A stretch of 64,000 nucleotides of DNA from Polynucleobacter sp. MWH-UH35A (GCF_018687075.1 NZ_CP061285.1:1364001-1428000); one strand, 5' to 3'. Positions 25,090-35,454 are shown, counted from the first letter of the stretch. The notes: generated by a model from the sequence alone, not told the origin. Translations and numbers: made by a program.

Positions 25090-25839
25090 TTAAATCACCT
25101 TCGCTTCATTTTTGAGTTTTTCTACCAAGGCTGCCACATCAGCAACCATCACACCTGCGCTACGCTTAGGCGGCTCTTCTACTTTGATTGTTTTGAGACG
25201 TGGTGCAATATCGACACCCAAATCTTCAGGCTTCACGATATCAATCGCTTTTTTCTTAGCCTTCATGATGTTTGGCAAAGTCACGTAGCGTGGCTCGTTC
25301 AAACGCAAGTCAGTCGTAATAACTGCAGGCAAAGAAAGGGCAATCGTTTCTAAACCACCATCAACTTCACGAGTCACGGTAGCTTTGCCATCCGCAACCA
25401 CTACTTTAGAGGCAAAGGTAGCTTGCGGGATATCCATGAGACTTGCCAACATCTGACCAGTTTGGTTGCTATCGTCATCAATTGCTTGCTTACCGAGAAT
25501 AATGATTTGCGCTTGCTCTTTATCGGAGAGTGCTTTCAGAATCTTGGCTACCGCCAAAGGCTGCAGTTCAGCATCTGTCTCGACCAAGATAGCACGATCA
25601 GCACCAATGGCCAATGCAGTGCGCAAGGTTTCTTGGCATTGGGTAGCGCCGGCAGTTACCACGACTACTTCAGTTGCTACACCAGCCTCTTTTAAACGTA
25701 CCGCTTCTTCAACAGCGATCTCGTCAAACGGATTCATACTCATTTTGACGTTGGCTAAATCTACTCCAGAATTATCTGACTTCACCCGAATTTTGACGTT
25801 GTAATCAACAACGCGTTTTACTGCCACTAAGATTTTCAT
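25090..25839 (-). CDS. etfB: electron transfer flavoprotein beta subunit
   Basis: A 249-residue AMP-binding subunit of ETF. It opens [20 protein letters not shown], has the [17 protein letters not shown] block (about 36-52), and the ETF beta signature around [21 protein letters not shown] (split across about 168-188). [19 protein letters not shown] binds AMP. It lies 55 bp downstream of the acyl-CoA ligase gene and abuts etfA without a gap, so the two subunits are made in step. Confidence 0.97.
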   Translation of the reverse strand: MKILVAVKRVVDYNVKIRVKSDNSGVDLANVKMSMNPFDEIAVEEAVRLKEAGVATEVVVVTAGATQCQETLRTALAIGADRAILVETDAELQPLAVAKILKALSDKEQAQIIILGKQAIDDDSNQTGQMLASLMDIPQATFASKVVVADGKATVTREVDGGLETIALSLPAVITTDLRLNEPRYVTLPNIMKAKKKAIDIVKPEDLGVDIAPRLKTIKVEEPPKRSAGVMVADVAALVEKLKNEAKVI

Positions 25840-25894
25840 TTGGAATTCTCAATAATGGTTAATGATCTATTTTATCCGTCCCGCAGGGGAATCT

Positions 25895-27547
25895 CTAGAC
25901 ATCAATAGCGGTAGCAGATCCAGCCTGTTTTCGGAGCTCAAATTTCTGAATCTTGCCAGTTGAAGTCTTTGGCAGCTCGCAAAATACTATCGCCCTGGGA
26001 ACCTTAAAGCCAGCCAAATGCTGCTTGCAATGGGCGATGATTTCTTCTGGAGTTACCGTTGAACCAGACTTAATCTCCAGGAAAGCACAAGGGGTTTCAC
26101 CCCACTTTGGATCTGGCTTGGCAACCACTGCGGCAGCGTTCACTGCTGGGTGACGATAAAGTACATCCTCCACCTCTACAGAAGAAATATTTTCCCCTCC
26201 AGAAATAATGATGTCTTTACTGCGGTCTTTCATCTTCACGTAACCATCGGGATTCATTACAGCCAAGTCACCTGAGTGAAACCAGCCACCCTCAAATGCT
26301 TCTTGGGTAGCCTTTGCATTCTTTAAGTAACCCTTCATGGCGATGTTGCCCTTGAACATAATTTCGCCCATGGTTTCACCATCAGCCGGAACTGGTTGCA
26401 TGGTTTCAGGATCCAGAACTGCAATTGCTTGCTGCATGTGATAACGCACACCTTGGCGAGCATTCAAACGCGCACGTTCACCAATATCCAAATCATTCCA
26501 CTCATCCTGCTTTACACATACAGAAGCCGGTCCATACACCTCAGTCAATCCATAAACGTGGGTTAAGTCAAAACCTAACTTTTCCATACCCTCAATAATG
26601 GATGCAGGGGGTGCAGCACCAGCAATCAAGCCTTTAACACCCGTTGGCACGCCGGCCTTCAACTCATCTGGCGCATTGACTAACAAGTTGTGCACGATAG
26701 GAGCAGCGCAATAATGAGTCACTCCATGCTCCTTGATTGCCGCAAAAATATGTTGCGCATCAACTCGACGCAAGCATACATTTACACCAGCACGAGCAGC
26801 AATCGTCCAAGGGAAGCACCAGCCATTGCAATGGAACATCGGTAATGTCCACAAGTACACGGGGTGCTTATTGATATCCCAGTCCAATACATTTGATACC
26901 GCGTTAATCGCAGCGCCGCGATGGTGATACACCACACCCTTGGGGTTGCCAGTAGTACCGGAGGTGTAGTTCAAGCAAATTGCCTGCCACTCATCAGCTG
27001 GGACTTGCCATGCAAATTGAGGATCACCTTCAGCAAGTAAATTTTCATAGGTCAGTTTTCCTAATTTCTCACCAGGAATATCAAACTCTTTTTCTTCAAC
27101 ATCCACCACCAAGAAATCACGACCAGATTCTTTTTTGGCAATCTCGAGGGCTTTTTTCATTACCGCCGAAAACTCTGGGTCGACGATAACTACCTTTGCC
27201 TCACCATGATTGAGCATAAAAGCGATTGACTCAGCATCCAAGCGGGTGTTAAGGGCATTTAATACCGCACCTGCCATCGGAATACCAAAGTGCGCCTCCA
27301 CCATTGGGGGCGTGTTTGGCAACATCACCGCTACAGTGTCACCCAAACCAATGCCGTGCTTTTGCAAGGCGCTGGCTAAGCGACGACAACGCTCATACGT
27401 TTGCGCCCAAGTCTGACGCAACTTCCCATGAATGACGGCAGTCTTATTGGGATAAATTTGCGCTGAACGCTCTAAAAAGAGGAGCGGTGTAATCGGGGTG
27501 TAATTAGCTGGATTGCGATCCAATCCTTGTTCATAAATATTTGCCAT
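25895..27547 (-). CDS. acyl-CoA synthetase (AMP-forming), DmdB-like
   Basis: A 550-residue adenylating enzyme that makes acyl-CoA from a carboxylate, ATP and CoA. Motifs: YTSGTTGNPKGVVYHHRGA (P-loop, about 193-211), HVYGLTEVYGP (about 331-341), WFHSGDLAVMNPDGYVKMKD with RSKDIIISGGENIS (about 420-455), and the C-terminal catalytic lysine in LPKTSTGKIQK. The N-terminus (ITPLLFLERSAQIYPNKTAV) places it in the clade that includes DmdB (methylthiopropionate-CoA ligase) and short- to medium-chain ligases. It heads the ligase-etfB-etfA-dehydrogenase run. Substrate is inferred only broadly. Confidence 0.92.
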   Translation of the reverse strand: MANIYEQGLDRNPANYTPITPLLFLERSAQIYPNKTAVIHGKLRQTWAQTYERCRRLASALQKHGIGLGDTVAVMLPNTPPMVEAHFGIPMAGAVLNALNTRLDAESIAFMLNHGEAKVVIVDPEFSAVMKKALEIAKKESGRDFLVVDVEEKEFDIPGEKLGKLTYENLLAEGDPQFAWQVPADEWQAICLNYTSGTTGNPKGVVYHHRGAAINAVSNVLDWDINKHPVYLWTLPMFHCNGWCFPWTIAARAGVNVCLRRVDAQHIFAAIKEHGVTHYCAAPIVHNLLVNAPDELKAGVPTGVKGLIAGAAPPASIIEGMEKLGFDLTHVYGLTEVYGPASVCVKQDEWNDLDIGERARLNARQGVRYHMQQAIAVLDPETMQPVPADGETMGEIMFKGNIAMKGYLKNAKATQEAFEGGWFHSGDLAVMNPDGYVKMKDRSKDIIISGGENISSVEVEDVLYRHPAVNAAAVVAKPDPKWGETPCAFLEIKSGSTVTPEEIIAHCKQHLAGFKVPRAIVFCELPKTSTGKIQKFELRKQAGSATAIDV

Positions 27548-27590
27548 CTTTAGCTTTCGATTTCAGTTTTACTCAAATTCACTTACAACA

Positions 27591-28511
27591 TTAAATATCT
27601 GCCAATGCCTTTACATGGGCAACCACACTCCTACCTAAGGCTGAGAGGTTGTAACCCCCTTCGAGACAACTCACAATTCTTCCTTGTGCATACTCATTGG
27701 CAATTTCTTTTAAACGCATAGTAATCCATGCATAGTCAGCCTCAACCAAACCCATCTGACCCAAATCATCTTCGCGATGGGCATCAAAGCCCGCTGAAAT
27801 GATGATGAGCTCAGGCTCAAAATTACGCAAGGCAGGCAACCACTTCTCTTCCACTATTGAACGCACTACATCACCTCTAGTAGCTGCAGGCAAAGGTACA
27901 TTGACCATATTGCTAGCATGATCGAGGCCGCTATAGGGGTAGAAAGGATGCTGGAAGAAGCTACACATGAAAACATTCGGATCATTGAAAAAAGCAGCTT
28001 CAGTGCCGTTGCCATGATGAACATCAAAATCAATAATAGCAACACGCTCAATGCCATAAGTCTCAATGGCATAACGTGCTGCAATAGCTACATTATCAAA
28101 TAAACAAAATCCCATGGAACGCGTGGGCTCTGCATGATGTCCTGGCGGTCTTACTGCGCAAAACACATTCTCAACTTCACCCTTCATCACAGCATCAACA
28201 CCAGCGATGGCTGCACCAGCAGCTCTAAGGGCTACTCTATAGGTATGGGGATTCATGATGGTGTCACCATCCAACATGAAATACCCGCTCTCGGGAGCGC
28301 GATCGCGCACAAATGAAACATGATCTGGACTGTGCACTAACTCCAGCTGATCCTCAGTTGCTAATGGGGCATCCAAATGATGTACTAGGCGGTCAATTCC
28401 GCTACGAATCATTTGATCATTAATGGCCTGAATTCTTTCCGGGCACTCTGGGTGATGACTTCCCATCTCGTGTTTCAGAAAGTCTGGATGAGTTATGTAT
28501 CCTGTTGTCAT
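27591..28511 (-). CDS. histone deacetylase-family amidohydrolase
   Basis: A 306-residue zinc deacylase of the class II HDAC/acetylpolyamine amidohydrolase superfamily. The active-site signatures are intact: RPPGHHAEPTRSMGFCLFDN (about 122-141, tandem His), IIDFDVHHGNGTEAAF (zinc Asp and His, about 160-175) and SAGFDAHREDDLG (second zinc Asp, about 240-252). Bacterial members remove acyl groups from polyamines, acetoin-pathway enzymes or other small molecules; the substrate is unknown here. It lies 43 bp upstream of the acyl-CoA ligase on the same strand and is probably in that operon. Confidence 0.92.
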   Translation of the reverse strand: MTTGYITHPDFLKHEMGSHHPECPERIQAINDQMIRSGIDRLVHHLDAPLATEDQLELVHSPDHVSFVRDRAPESGYFMLDGDTIMNPHTYRVALRAAGAAIAGVDAVMKGEVENVFCAVRPPGHHAEPTRSMGFCLFDNVAIAARYAIETYGIERVAIIDFDVHHGNGTEAAFFNDPNVFMCSFFQHPFYPYSGLDHASNMVNVPLPAATRGDVVRSIVEEKWLPALRNFEPELIIISAGFDAHREDDLGQMGLVEADYAWITMRLKEIANEYAQGRIVSCLEGGYNLSALGRSVVAHVKALADI

Positions 28512-28594
28512 TACTCAAAATCCTCAATAGCAAATTTGTAATTTTTATAATCTAATTAAACGTGCTCAATATTCAAAAATCCAAGACGATCCGC

Positions 28595-29848
28595 ATGAAC
28601 TTTCGCGTCTCCTGCTTACTCTTTGCTCTTGCGCTAGCGGGATGCTCTAGCACCCCCACACAGCCAACCCAATCGCAACAGTCCATCGTAAACCAGACTG
28701 ATGATGCGGTCACAGAGGCGCGTTTTAGCCAAAACCTCAATGAACTACTGGGGCAAGTCTCCCAAGCCCAAGAAATACCGCTCCCAGCCTTAGAAATGGG
28801 CTTTCTAGATGCTAAAACGATTCCCTCAATACGCAAATTGGTATTACCCCCATCGGGCACTTTTAAGAAAAATTGGCTGACTTACCGCAAACGCTTTATT
28901 GAACCCGTTCGCCTCAAGGCTGGGAGGGCCTTCTGGGACCAAAATCAGGCTTTTTTGAGTCAAGTGGAGCAAGATTCAGGGGTTCCGGCCGAAATCATTG
29001 TGGCGATTATTGGTATTGAAACCATTTATGGGCGCCAAACTGGCAATTTCAGGGTCAAAGACGTTCTTTCAACCCTGGCGTTTAGTTACCCAGATACCCC
29101 CAATAAGCCGGCGCGCGAACAACTCTTCAAAGATCAGCTCAAAGAATTGATTCTCATGTGCTGGACAGAGGCGGGTGGCAAGCTACCCTCTAAAAATAGC
29201 AGTCAAGGGGTCAACAATGCACGCTTTAGCACCTGCCTGAATCAAAACAGCTCGTATGCTGGCGCTATCGGTCTACCCCAGTTTATGCCGAGCAGCATTC
29301 GTAGTTTTGCAGTGGATGGCGATGGCGATGGTCAAATCGACCTCAAGCAAAGCCCTAAAGACGCGATTGCTAGCGTAGCCAACTTCATGAAGAAACATGG
29401 CTGGCAAACCGGCATGCCAATTTCATTCCCAATCCAAGCAAGTGGCATCACCGCTGCTAAAGAATTAGCCGATGGAGAACCGCAACTGAAATTTACTGTT
29501 CAAGAGCTGATTGATAAGGGCATCCTCGCCAAAAAACAAGGTGACTTACAAAGTGGTGGCGTGGAACCACAAAGCAAGGCTTTCATAGTGGATCTACCTT
29601 ATCCCGATAAAGATGGTTCAGACCAAGTGCAATATTTCGTGGGATTAAATAACTTCCTGACGATTGTGCAGTACAACCGCAGCTATTTCTATGCGCAAAG
29701 TGTTGCCGAGTTTGCAGAAGCTTTGGGATATAAAAATCAGAGCGTGGTGCCTGTGGAGAGCATGACTAAAAGCAGTGGCGCCAAAGCATCTACGGAAAAA
29801 TCAAAACCTAAGAAATCAAGCTCTAAGAAGAAAGTGAAATCAACTTAA
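28595..29848 (+). CDS. mltB: lytic murein transglycosylase B
   Basis: A 417-residue outer-membrane lipoprotein that cleaves peptidoglycan glycans to 1,6-anhydro products. The ATG at 28595 gives MNFRVSCLLFALALAGCSS, with a perfect LALAGC lipobox; an upstream GTG at 28562 adds an unlikely leader. The catalytic glutamate lies in AIIGIETIYGRQTGNF, and YAGAIGLPQFMPSSI with DGDGDGQIDL complete the SLT family 3 domain; the latter resembles the metal loop of Slt35. The C-terminus is a lysine/serine-rich tail. The last 4 bp overlap the converging cysM gene. Confidence 0.93.
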   Translation: MNFRVSCLLFALALAGCSSTPTQPTQSQQSIVNQTDDAVTEARFSQNLNELLGQVSQAQEIPLPALEMGFLDAKTIPSIRKLVLPPSGTFKKNWLTYRKRFIEPVRLKAGRAFWDQNQAFLSQVEQDSGVPAEIIVAIIGIETIYGRQTGNFRVKDVLSTLAFSYPDTPNKPAREQLFKDQLKELILMCWTEAGGKLPSKNSSQGVNNARFSTCLNQNSSYAGAIGLPQFMPSSIRSFAVDGDGDGQIDLKQSPKDAIASVANFMKKHGWQTGMPISFPIQASGITAAKELADGEPQLKFTVQELIDKGILAKKQGDLQSGGVEPQSKAFIVDLPYPDKDGSDQVQYFVGLNNFLTIVQYNRSYFYAQSVAEFAEALGYKNQSVVPVESMTKSSGAKASTEKSKPKKSSSKKKVKST

Positions 29849-30756
29849 GCGGGAAATACGCCTGTTGATAAGTAGCGATCACCACGGTCGCAAACAATAA
29901 AGACGATCGTGGCATTTTCAACTTGACGTGCAATCCGCAAAGCTACCACCAAAGCACCTCCAGCAGAAATACCGCAAAAGATACCCTCTTCCGCAGCGAG
30001 GCGTCGCGCCATCTCCTCAGCATCCGCTTGAGATACAAACTCAATCGCATCCACTCGATCGCCCTGATAAATCTTTGGCAAATACTCTGGAGCCCACTTT
30101 CGAATCCCCGGAATTTGAGAGCCTTCTTCAGGCTGCGCGCCAATAATCTGAATCGCAGGATTCATTGACTTGAGATAAGTTGATACCCCAGTAATCGTTC
30201 CTGTAGTGCCCATTGCAGAAACAAAATGCGTAATCTGCCCATCGGTGTCACGCCAAATTTCAGGGCCAGTTGTTTCGATATGCACTCTTGGATTGTCAGG
30301 ATTAGCAAATTGATCCAGCAATCGACCGCGACCCTCTCGTTGCAATTGCAAAGCGTAATCTCTTGCAAACTCCATACCACCAGAGGCTGCAGTCAAAATG
30401 AGTTCTGCGCCATAAGCTGCCATACTTTGACGGCGTTCAATACTTTGATTTTCTGGCATGACAAGAATCATTTTGTAACCAAGCATGGCGGCAGTCATTG
30501 CCAAAGCAATACCCGTATTGCCACTAGTTGCCTCAATTAAAGTATCGCCAGGTTTAATTTCTCCGCGCTCTTGCGCACGCGAGATCATCGACAGCGCAGG
30601 TCGGTCCTTTACCGACCCGGCTGGATTATTTCCTTCCAATTTACCTAGAATCACATTATTGCGATTCTCGTTTTCCAAACCAGGAATACGCTGTAAGCGA
30701 ACCAAAGGCGTATTGCCCACGGTCTGTGAAATAGTGAGGTAAGAAGGTTTGCTCAT
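29845..30756 (-). CDS. cysM: cysteine synthase B
   Basis: A 303-residue PLP enzyme making cysteine (or S-sulfocysteine) from O-acetylserine and sulfide or thiosulfate. The PLP lysine is in NNPAGSVKDRPAL (about 44-56), phosphate binding in EATSGNTGIALAM (about 79-91), and the substrate loop in SAMGTTGTITG (about 181-191). EEGIFCGISAGGA near 262-274 is the usual C-terminal glycine loop. The short length without an extended C-terminus fits CysM rather than CysK. It is the last gene of the long minus-strand run and converges on mltB with a 4 bp overlap. Confidence 0.94.
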   Translation of the reverse strand: MSKPSYLTISQTVGNTPLVRLQRIPGLENENRNNVILGKLEGNNPAGSVKDRPALSMISRAQERGEIKPGDTLIEATSGNTGIALAMTAAMLGYKMILVMPENQSIERRQSMAAYGAELILTAASGGMEFARDYALQLQREGRGRLLDQFANPDNPRVHIETTGPEIWRDTDGQITHFVSAMGTTGTITGVSTYLKSMNPAIQIIGAQPEEGSQIPGIRKWAPEYLPKIYQGDRVDAIEFVSQADAEEMARRLAAEEGIFCGISAGGALVVALRIARQVENATIVFIVCDRGDRYLSTGVFPA

Positions 30757-30797
30757 GAAGCCATTTTAGCCATAAGCAAGCCTACACACGCAAGGGT

Positions 30798-31226
30798 TTA
30801 ATTTCGGCGACTTGCTCCCGAACGCTCCGGCTGATTGCGAGGATTAGCTTGATTACGAGAACTGCGTCGACCAGAAGCCCCGCCTTCTTTCTTGGTGCGG
30901 CCATTAGGCTCCCGAAAGGAGCTTGGGGCTTCGATTGTTAAACCGTTATCCACCATTTTTTCAACAGATTTCATGCCAATACCACGAACCCGCTTTTGCA
31001 AGTCATTGGCATCCTGAAAATGCCCACCATCTAGACGCTCGGCAATAATTGTTTTAGCTTTAGCCGGACCAATACCTTTAATGCTCTCCAATTCGGTTTG
31101 GGTGGCAGTATTCACATTAATAGGTGAGGCATATACCGCTCCAGAACCTGTCATCAAAACAGCCATAGTTACTGCAGCAGCCCTAATTAAGCCACGCACC
31201 TTTTCTACATTTAAATATTGAGTCAT
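30798..31226 (-). CDS. ComEA-like helix-hairpin-helix protein with basic tail
   Basis: A 142-residue exported protein. The ATG at 31226 follows GGGAGAAAAA, a good ribosome site, and opens a signal peptide ending VYASP (about residue 36). The HhH domain reads INVNTATQTELESIKGIGPA (about 37-56) with a second hairpin RGIGMKSVEKMV. ComEA proteins bind DNA for uptake in the periplasm. The C-terminal 45 residues are rich in Arg, Ser, Asn, Gly and Pro and strongly basic, unlike the minimal ComEA-like proteins, which suggests extra DNA contact. No other competence gene is nearby. Confidence 0.8.
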   Translation of the reverse strand: MTQYLNVEKVRGLIRAAAVTMAVLMTGSGAVYASPINVNTATQTELESIKGIGPAKAKTIIAERLDGGHFQDANDLQKRVRGIGMKSVEKMVDNGLTIEAPSSFREPNGRTKKEGGASGRRSSRNQANPRNQPERSGASRRN

Positions 31227-31244
31227 TTTTTCTCCCGTAATCAA

Positions 31245-31277
31245 TAAAAAATCCACGGGCACAAAGTGCACGTGGAT
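31245..31277 (-). terminator. Rho-independent terminator or attenuator before the ComEA-like gene
   Basis: On the minus strand ATCCACGTGCAC pairs with GTGCCCGTGGAT (one mismatch) around TTT, followed at once by TTTTTT. It lies 84 bp past the hydrolase gene stop and 19 bp before the ComEA-like start. It could end the upstream transcript or attenuate the ComEA-like gene. Confidence 0.75.
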
Positions 31278-31360
31278 CGTATTAAACGAATACAGAAGCT
31301 AAGAGTTGACTAGTTTTTGAAGGAGGCAGACCAATCAGTAGTTACTGATACCCCAATAAT

Positions 31361-32098
31361 CTAATGACTCAAAATGAATTGAGCGGCACGTTGAATAAAT
31401 TCAGACTCTATCTGGTTAAAGCCATGATATGCAAAAGAGTCGCAAACATTGCCTTCACTGATACCGCCTTCAATAATTTCCAGCTTTGAAATATAGTTAG
31501 CTGGCCTACCCTCTATGATTCTTTTGGTAGCTGATACTGGAGTACCCGCACAAGCATCGTCAGCATGGTGAATACCCAATACTGGGAGAGCTACATCATC
31601 GTTGAGAGATGCTGTATGAATACTTCCGGCAATAATAATTCCGCTCAACTTCCCTTTTGATTTTGCCAGCTCGTTCGCATAGTAAGTAGCCGTTGAACTA
31701 CCCATGCTATGGCCAAATATCCACACTGGTAAACCAAACTTGGCTTTATAGAAAGCAACAACCTCATCCACCCGTGCAAGGTGATCTTCGCGACCGCGCA
31801 AATTTCCCCTACGCAAATCGCCTAAATCATAGGGGCTGTCCACCAGCACCGCATCAATTCCATACTGACCCCACAGATCGATGGACCGCACAAAGGTATG
31901 CCTACTTTTAACAAATCCCACCTCGGAGATGCCAGCCTTACCTCCGCCGCCAGGAAAAAGCAAAACTAATGCCTTAGGCTTCTTAACTTCAATCAAAAGG
32001 GTTCGGGTTGGCTCCTCAGTGTTATGAGGAATATCAAAAACTTGAGCGCTTACACCGAAACTGAATACCCAACACAAACATGCTAGGACTAATTTCAT
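31361..32098 (-). CDS. exported alpha/beta hydrolase
   Basis: A 245-residue protein with a signal peptide cut near VSAQ (about residue 19). The nucleophile elbow GHSMGSSTATYYA (about 129-141) is clear, LFPGGGGKAG (about 48-57) would form the oxyanion hole region, and HHADDACAG and the C-terminal YHGFN give candidate Asp and His. The family is a dienelactone hydrolase/esterase-like group; the substrate is unknown. It starts 10 bp after the hldD stop and is probably the last gene of the lipopolysaccharide operon. Confidence 0.75.
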   Translation of the reverse strand: MKLVLACLCWVFSFGVSAQVFDIPHNTEEPTRTLLIEVKKPKALVLLFPGGGGKAGISEVGFVKSRHTFVRSIDLWGQYGIDAVLVDSPYDLGDLRRGNLRGREDHLARVDEVVAFYKAKFGLPVWIFGHSMGSSTATYYANELAKSKGKLSGIIIAGSIHTASLNDDVALPVLGIHHADDACAGTPVSATKRIIEGRPANYISKLEIIEGGISEGNVCDSFAYHGFNQIESEFIQRAAQFILSH

Positions 32099-32108
32099 CT
32101 TTATCGGT

Positions 32109-33137
32109 TTATTTGCTATCTAAGGGATTGGCTAAAAACCCTGCATTAGCTTCTAGCCACTCGATATATCTTCCTACACCCTGCTCTACATTCAGAAAAG
32201 GTTCTGTGTAGCCAGCAGCCCTAAGCTTAGTGAGGTCGGCCTGAGTAAAGCATTGATACTTTCCTCTCAGCGCATCTGGGAATGGGATGTACTCAATCGC
32301 TTTTTCCTTTACCAGCTCTTGGAGTGTTGCCGGAGATGCTTTATCCAGCTTGCGCATAGCATTAGCTACCGCATGCGCGACATCATTGAAAGGCTGAGCT
32401 CGACCGCTACCTAAATTAAAGATGCCGCTGATTTCAGGATGATCCAAAAAGAATAGATTTACTTTGACCACATCTTCGACCGACACAAAGTCACGACTTT
32501 GCTCTCCAGGGCCATATCCGCCGTACTCACCAAAAAGTTTTACATGGCCATTAGCCTTGTATTGATGGTATTGATGAAAGGCCACCGATGCCATACGGCC
32601 TTTATGGGACTCACGAGGGCCGTAGACATTGAAGTAACGAAATCCAACTACTTGCGCTGTATTCGCTTTTTCAGAAAAACGCTTACGCATTACTTGGTCA
32701 AATAGGAACTTAGAGTAGCCGTAGATATTTAGCGGCTTCTCATGCTCACGACTCTCTACAAAAACGTCGGAGCCGCCATAGGTAGCTGCTGAAGAGGCAT
32801 AAAGTAATTGTACTTTTTGAGCAGTACAAATATCAAGCAAATCCATGGTGTAGCGATAGTTATTCGCCATCATGAAAATGCCGTCTGTTTCCATGGTGTC
32901 AGAGCAAGCTCCTTCGTGAAACACCGCTCTAACCTTTCCAAAGCGACCACTTCTAAAAGCTTCTAGAAACTCATCTTTATCGAGGTAATCAATGATGTCT
33001 AAGTCGGCAAGATTGCGATATTTATCTGCAGGGCGAAGATCATCAACCGCAATAATATTTTTCTCACCACGCGCATTGAGCGCTTGAACTATATTGGCAC
33101 CAATAAATCCAGCTGCGCCGGTTACGATAATAGTCAC
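32109..33137 (-). CDS. hldD: ADP-L-glycero-D-manno-heptose 6-epimerase
   Basis: A 342-residue NADP-dependent short-chain epimerase that makes the heptose donor for the lipopolysaccharide inner core. The Rossmann motif is [13 protein letters not shown] (5-17), the catalytic region [10 protein letters not shown] (about 112-121) and [10 protein letters not shown] (Tyr/Lys pair, about 139-148). [16 protein letters not shown] and DFVSVEDVV are HldD signatures. It overlaps the kinase gene by 4 bp (ATGA) and follows lapB, ugd and the kinase in one run. The symbol rfaD is also used. Confidence 0.96.
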   Translation of the reverse strand: MTIIVTGAAGFIGANIVQALNARGEKNIIAVDDLRPADKYRNLADLDIIDYLDKDEFLEAFRSGRFGKVRAVFHEGACSDTMETDGIFMMANNYRYTMDLLDICTAQKVQLLYASSAATYGGSDVFVESREHEKPLNIYGYSKFLFDQVMRKRFSEKANTAQVVGFRYFNVYGPRESHKGRMASVAFHQYHQYKANGHVKLFGEYGGYGPGEQSRDFVSVEDVVKVNLFFLDHPEISGIFNLGSGRAQPFNDVAHAVANAMRKLDKASPATLQELVKEKAIEYIPFPDALRGKYQCFTQADLTKLRAAGYTEPFLNVEQGVGRYIEWLEANAGFLANPLDSK

Positions 33138-34063
33138 TGTAATTCCTCTGAAGTAACGGTTGCAGTCCCCAGCTTACCAACCACAATGCCCCCTGCACGA
33201 TTTGCTAAAGCCATCGCCTTCTCTAGGGGCCACTTTGCAGCCAAAGCAACGGCTAATGTTGCAATCACGGTATCGCCAGCACCTGATACATCGAACACTT
33301 CACGCGCTTGCGCTTTGACATGACTCACACCTGCATCGGTATATAGACTCATGCCCTCTTCGGAGCGGGTTAAGAGCAGCGCTTGCAAATCAAGAGATTT
33401 TCTCAATCCCTGCGCTTTATTTGTTAAATCCTCTTCACTGGTCCATTTGCCAACTACTTGGCGCAGTTCGCTACGATTCGGCGTTAAGACCGTGGCACCA
33501 CGATACTTTTCATAATCTTCACCCTTAGGGTCAACTAAGATCATTTTATTTTGGCTTCTTGCTTGCTCAATCATATGAGCTACTTGACCTAATGCACCTT
33601 TACCGTAATCCGACAGAATCACAACATCCGCATTGCCAACCAACTTTTCAAAACGTTCTAATTTATGAGCCAAAGCTTTTGCGCTGGGAGTCTCTTCAAA
33701 ATCGAGTCGTATTAATTGTTGTTGGCGAGCAATGACACGCAACTTCACAATGGTGGGTACATCAGCATCGATTTCTAATTGACTATCAACACCACCCGCT
33801 TTTAATAACTCCACCACACGCTTACCGGACTCGTCATTACCAACAATTCCAAGAATGGTTGCCTTAGCATCGAGCGCAGCTACGTTACGCGCCACATTAG
33901 CAGCACCCCCAAGTCGCTCATCAATCTTACCAACTTGCACAACAGGAACGGGCGCCTCTGGAGAAATACGATTAGTGTCTCCGAACCAATAACGATCCAG
34001 CATGACATCGCCCACCACTAGCAGGCGTGCTTTAGAGAACTGTTCTCGATTGGCTTTTTCCAT
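33134..34063 (-). CDS. rfaE1: D-glycero-beta-D-manno-heptose-7-phosphate kinase
   Basis: A 309-residue PfkB-family kinase that phosphorylates heptose 7-phosphate at C1 for inner-core synthesis. It opens with [20 protein letters not shown] (about 14-33), has the [14 protein letters not shown] block (about 56-69) and the PfkB C-terminal signature [16 protein letters not shown] with its catalytic Asp. Only the kinase half of bifunctional HldE is present; the adenylyltransferase must be encoded elsewhere. It lies 11 bp after ugd and overlaps hldD by 4 bp. Confidence 0.94.
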   Translation of the reverse strand: MEKANREQFSKARLLVVGDVMLDRYWFGDTNRISPEAPVPVVQVGKIDERLGGAANVARNVAALDAKATILGIVGNDESGKRVVELLKAGGVDSQLEIDADVPTIVKLRVIARQQQLIRLDFEETPSAKALAHKLERFEKLVGNADVVILSDYGKGALGQVAHMIEQARSQNKMILVDPKGEDYEKYRGATVLTPNRSELRQVVGKWTSEEDLTNKAQGLRKSLDLQALLLTRSEEGMSLYTDAGVSHVKAQAREVFDVSGAGDTVIATLAVALAAKWPLEKAMALANRAGGIVVGKLGTATVTSEELQ

Positions 34064-34074
34064 TTGCGTCTACT

Positions 34075-35439
34075 TTAATTATGTCTACCAATGCCATGGT
34101 ACTCAATGCCTAATTCTTGCATAGAAGCAGGCTCATAGAGGTTGCGACCATCAAAAATAATGGCGCGCTTGAGTTTTTGCATGACTTGCTCAAAGTCCGG
34201 ACTTCTAAAAGCTTTCCATTCGGTCACGATAATGAGGGCATCAGCACCATCTAAAGCACTCATTGGATCATCTGTCATCGATACTTGCTTGAGACCTTCT
34301 GGGTTACCCTTAAAGTCAAGCTCTAAGCAATGTATGGCTTCTGGCATCGAGACTGGATCATGGGCCACGATGGTTGCCCCACGCTTAACGAGCTCGGCAA
34401 TAATCACGCGGCTTGGTGCTTCACGCATATCGTCCGTATTGGGTTTAAAAGCTAAACCCCACAGTGCGAATTTCATACCCTTAAGGTCTTCGCCAAAGCG
34501 CTTTTCGATCTTTTCTACCAAGATGTACTTTTGCAATTCGTTCACCGCTTCTACAGCATCGAGAATCTTCAGATCTCTGCCATGCTCTTTAGCGGTCTTC
34601 GATAAGGCAGAAACATCCTTTGGAAAGCATGAACCACCATAACCGGTGCCAGAGTATAAAAAGCCATAGCCAATACGTGAGTCTGAACCAATGCCTTGAC
34701 GCACTGCTTCAATATCGGCGCCCACTAAGTCTGCTAAGTTTGCCAACTCATTCATGAAAGAGATGCGGGTTGCCAGCATCGCATTAGCTGCGTATTTAGT
34801 AAGTTCTGCACTTTTGACGTCCATGTAGTAGGTACGTTCATGGTGGCGATTAAAAGGAGTGTAGAGCTTGCGCATTTGCTCTTTAGCGCGCAATCCTGCT
34901 GGGCTATTTTCCGTACCAATCACAATACGATCAGGACGCATGAAGTCTTCTACTGCAGCACCCTCTTTTAAGAACTCTGGGTTTGAGACAACCGAGCACA
35001 GCTCAGAAGACAAACCTCTTTTTTCTAGTTCTTCATTAATCGCAGCCTGCACTTTGTCAGCAGTACCTACTGGTACAGTCGATTTATCGACAATTACCTT
35101 GGGCGTAGTCATGTGACAACCAATATTACGTGCTGCCGCTACAACATATTGCAAATCGGCTGAGCCATCCTCATCGGGAGGTGTGCCTACGGCAATGAAC
35201 TGAATGTCACCATGCGCCACTGAGGCAGCAATATCAGTAGAAAACTGCAAACGACCAGCAGCCCGATTGCGCTCAATCATCTCTTTTAAACCTGGCTCGT
35301 AAATCGGCACACCGCCAGAATTAAGAATGGCGATCTTTTTAGGATCTACGTCAACGCAAAAGACATTATTACCCTGCTCAGCAAGACATGCGCCTGTAAC
35401 AAGACCTACGTAACCGCTACCGATGATGGTGACTTTCAA
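34075..35439 (-). CDS. ugd: UDP-glucose 6-dehydrogenase
   Basis: A 454-residue NAD enzyme oxidising UDP-glucose to UDP-glucuronate for surface polysaccharides or lipid A/core sugars. The start is TTG, preceded by GGAG at 5 bp; it gives the exact family beginning [20 protein letters not shown]. The catalytic cysteine is in [13 protein letters not shown] (about 255-267) and the C-terminal domain has [19 protein letters not shown]. It sits between lapB and the heptose kinase gene, so it is likely part of the envelope polysaccharide unit. Confidence 0.95.
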   Translation of the reverse strand: MKVTIIGSGYVGLVTGACLAEQGNNVFCVDVDPKKIAILNSGGVPIYEPGLKEMIERNRAAGRLQFSTDIAASVAHGDIQFIAVGTPPDEDGSADLQYVVAAARNIGCHMTTPKVIVDKSTVPVGTADKVQAAINEELEKRGLSSELCSVVSNPEFLKEGAAVEDFMRPDRIVIGTENSPAGLRAKEQMRKLYTPFNRHHERTYYMDVKSAELTKYAANAMLATRISFMNELANLADLVGADIEAVRQGIGSDSRIGYGFLYSGTGYGGSCFPKDVSALSKTAKEHGRDLKILDAVEAVNELQKYILVEKIEKRFGEDLKGMKFALWGLAFKPNTDDMREAPSRVIIAELVKRGATIVAHDPVSMPEAIHCLELDFKGNPEGLKQVSMTDDPMSALDGADALIIVTEWKAFRSPDFEQVMQKLKRAIIFDGRNLYEPASMQELGIEYHGIGRHN

Positions 35440-35454
35440 TTTTTCTCCAAACTC

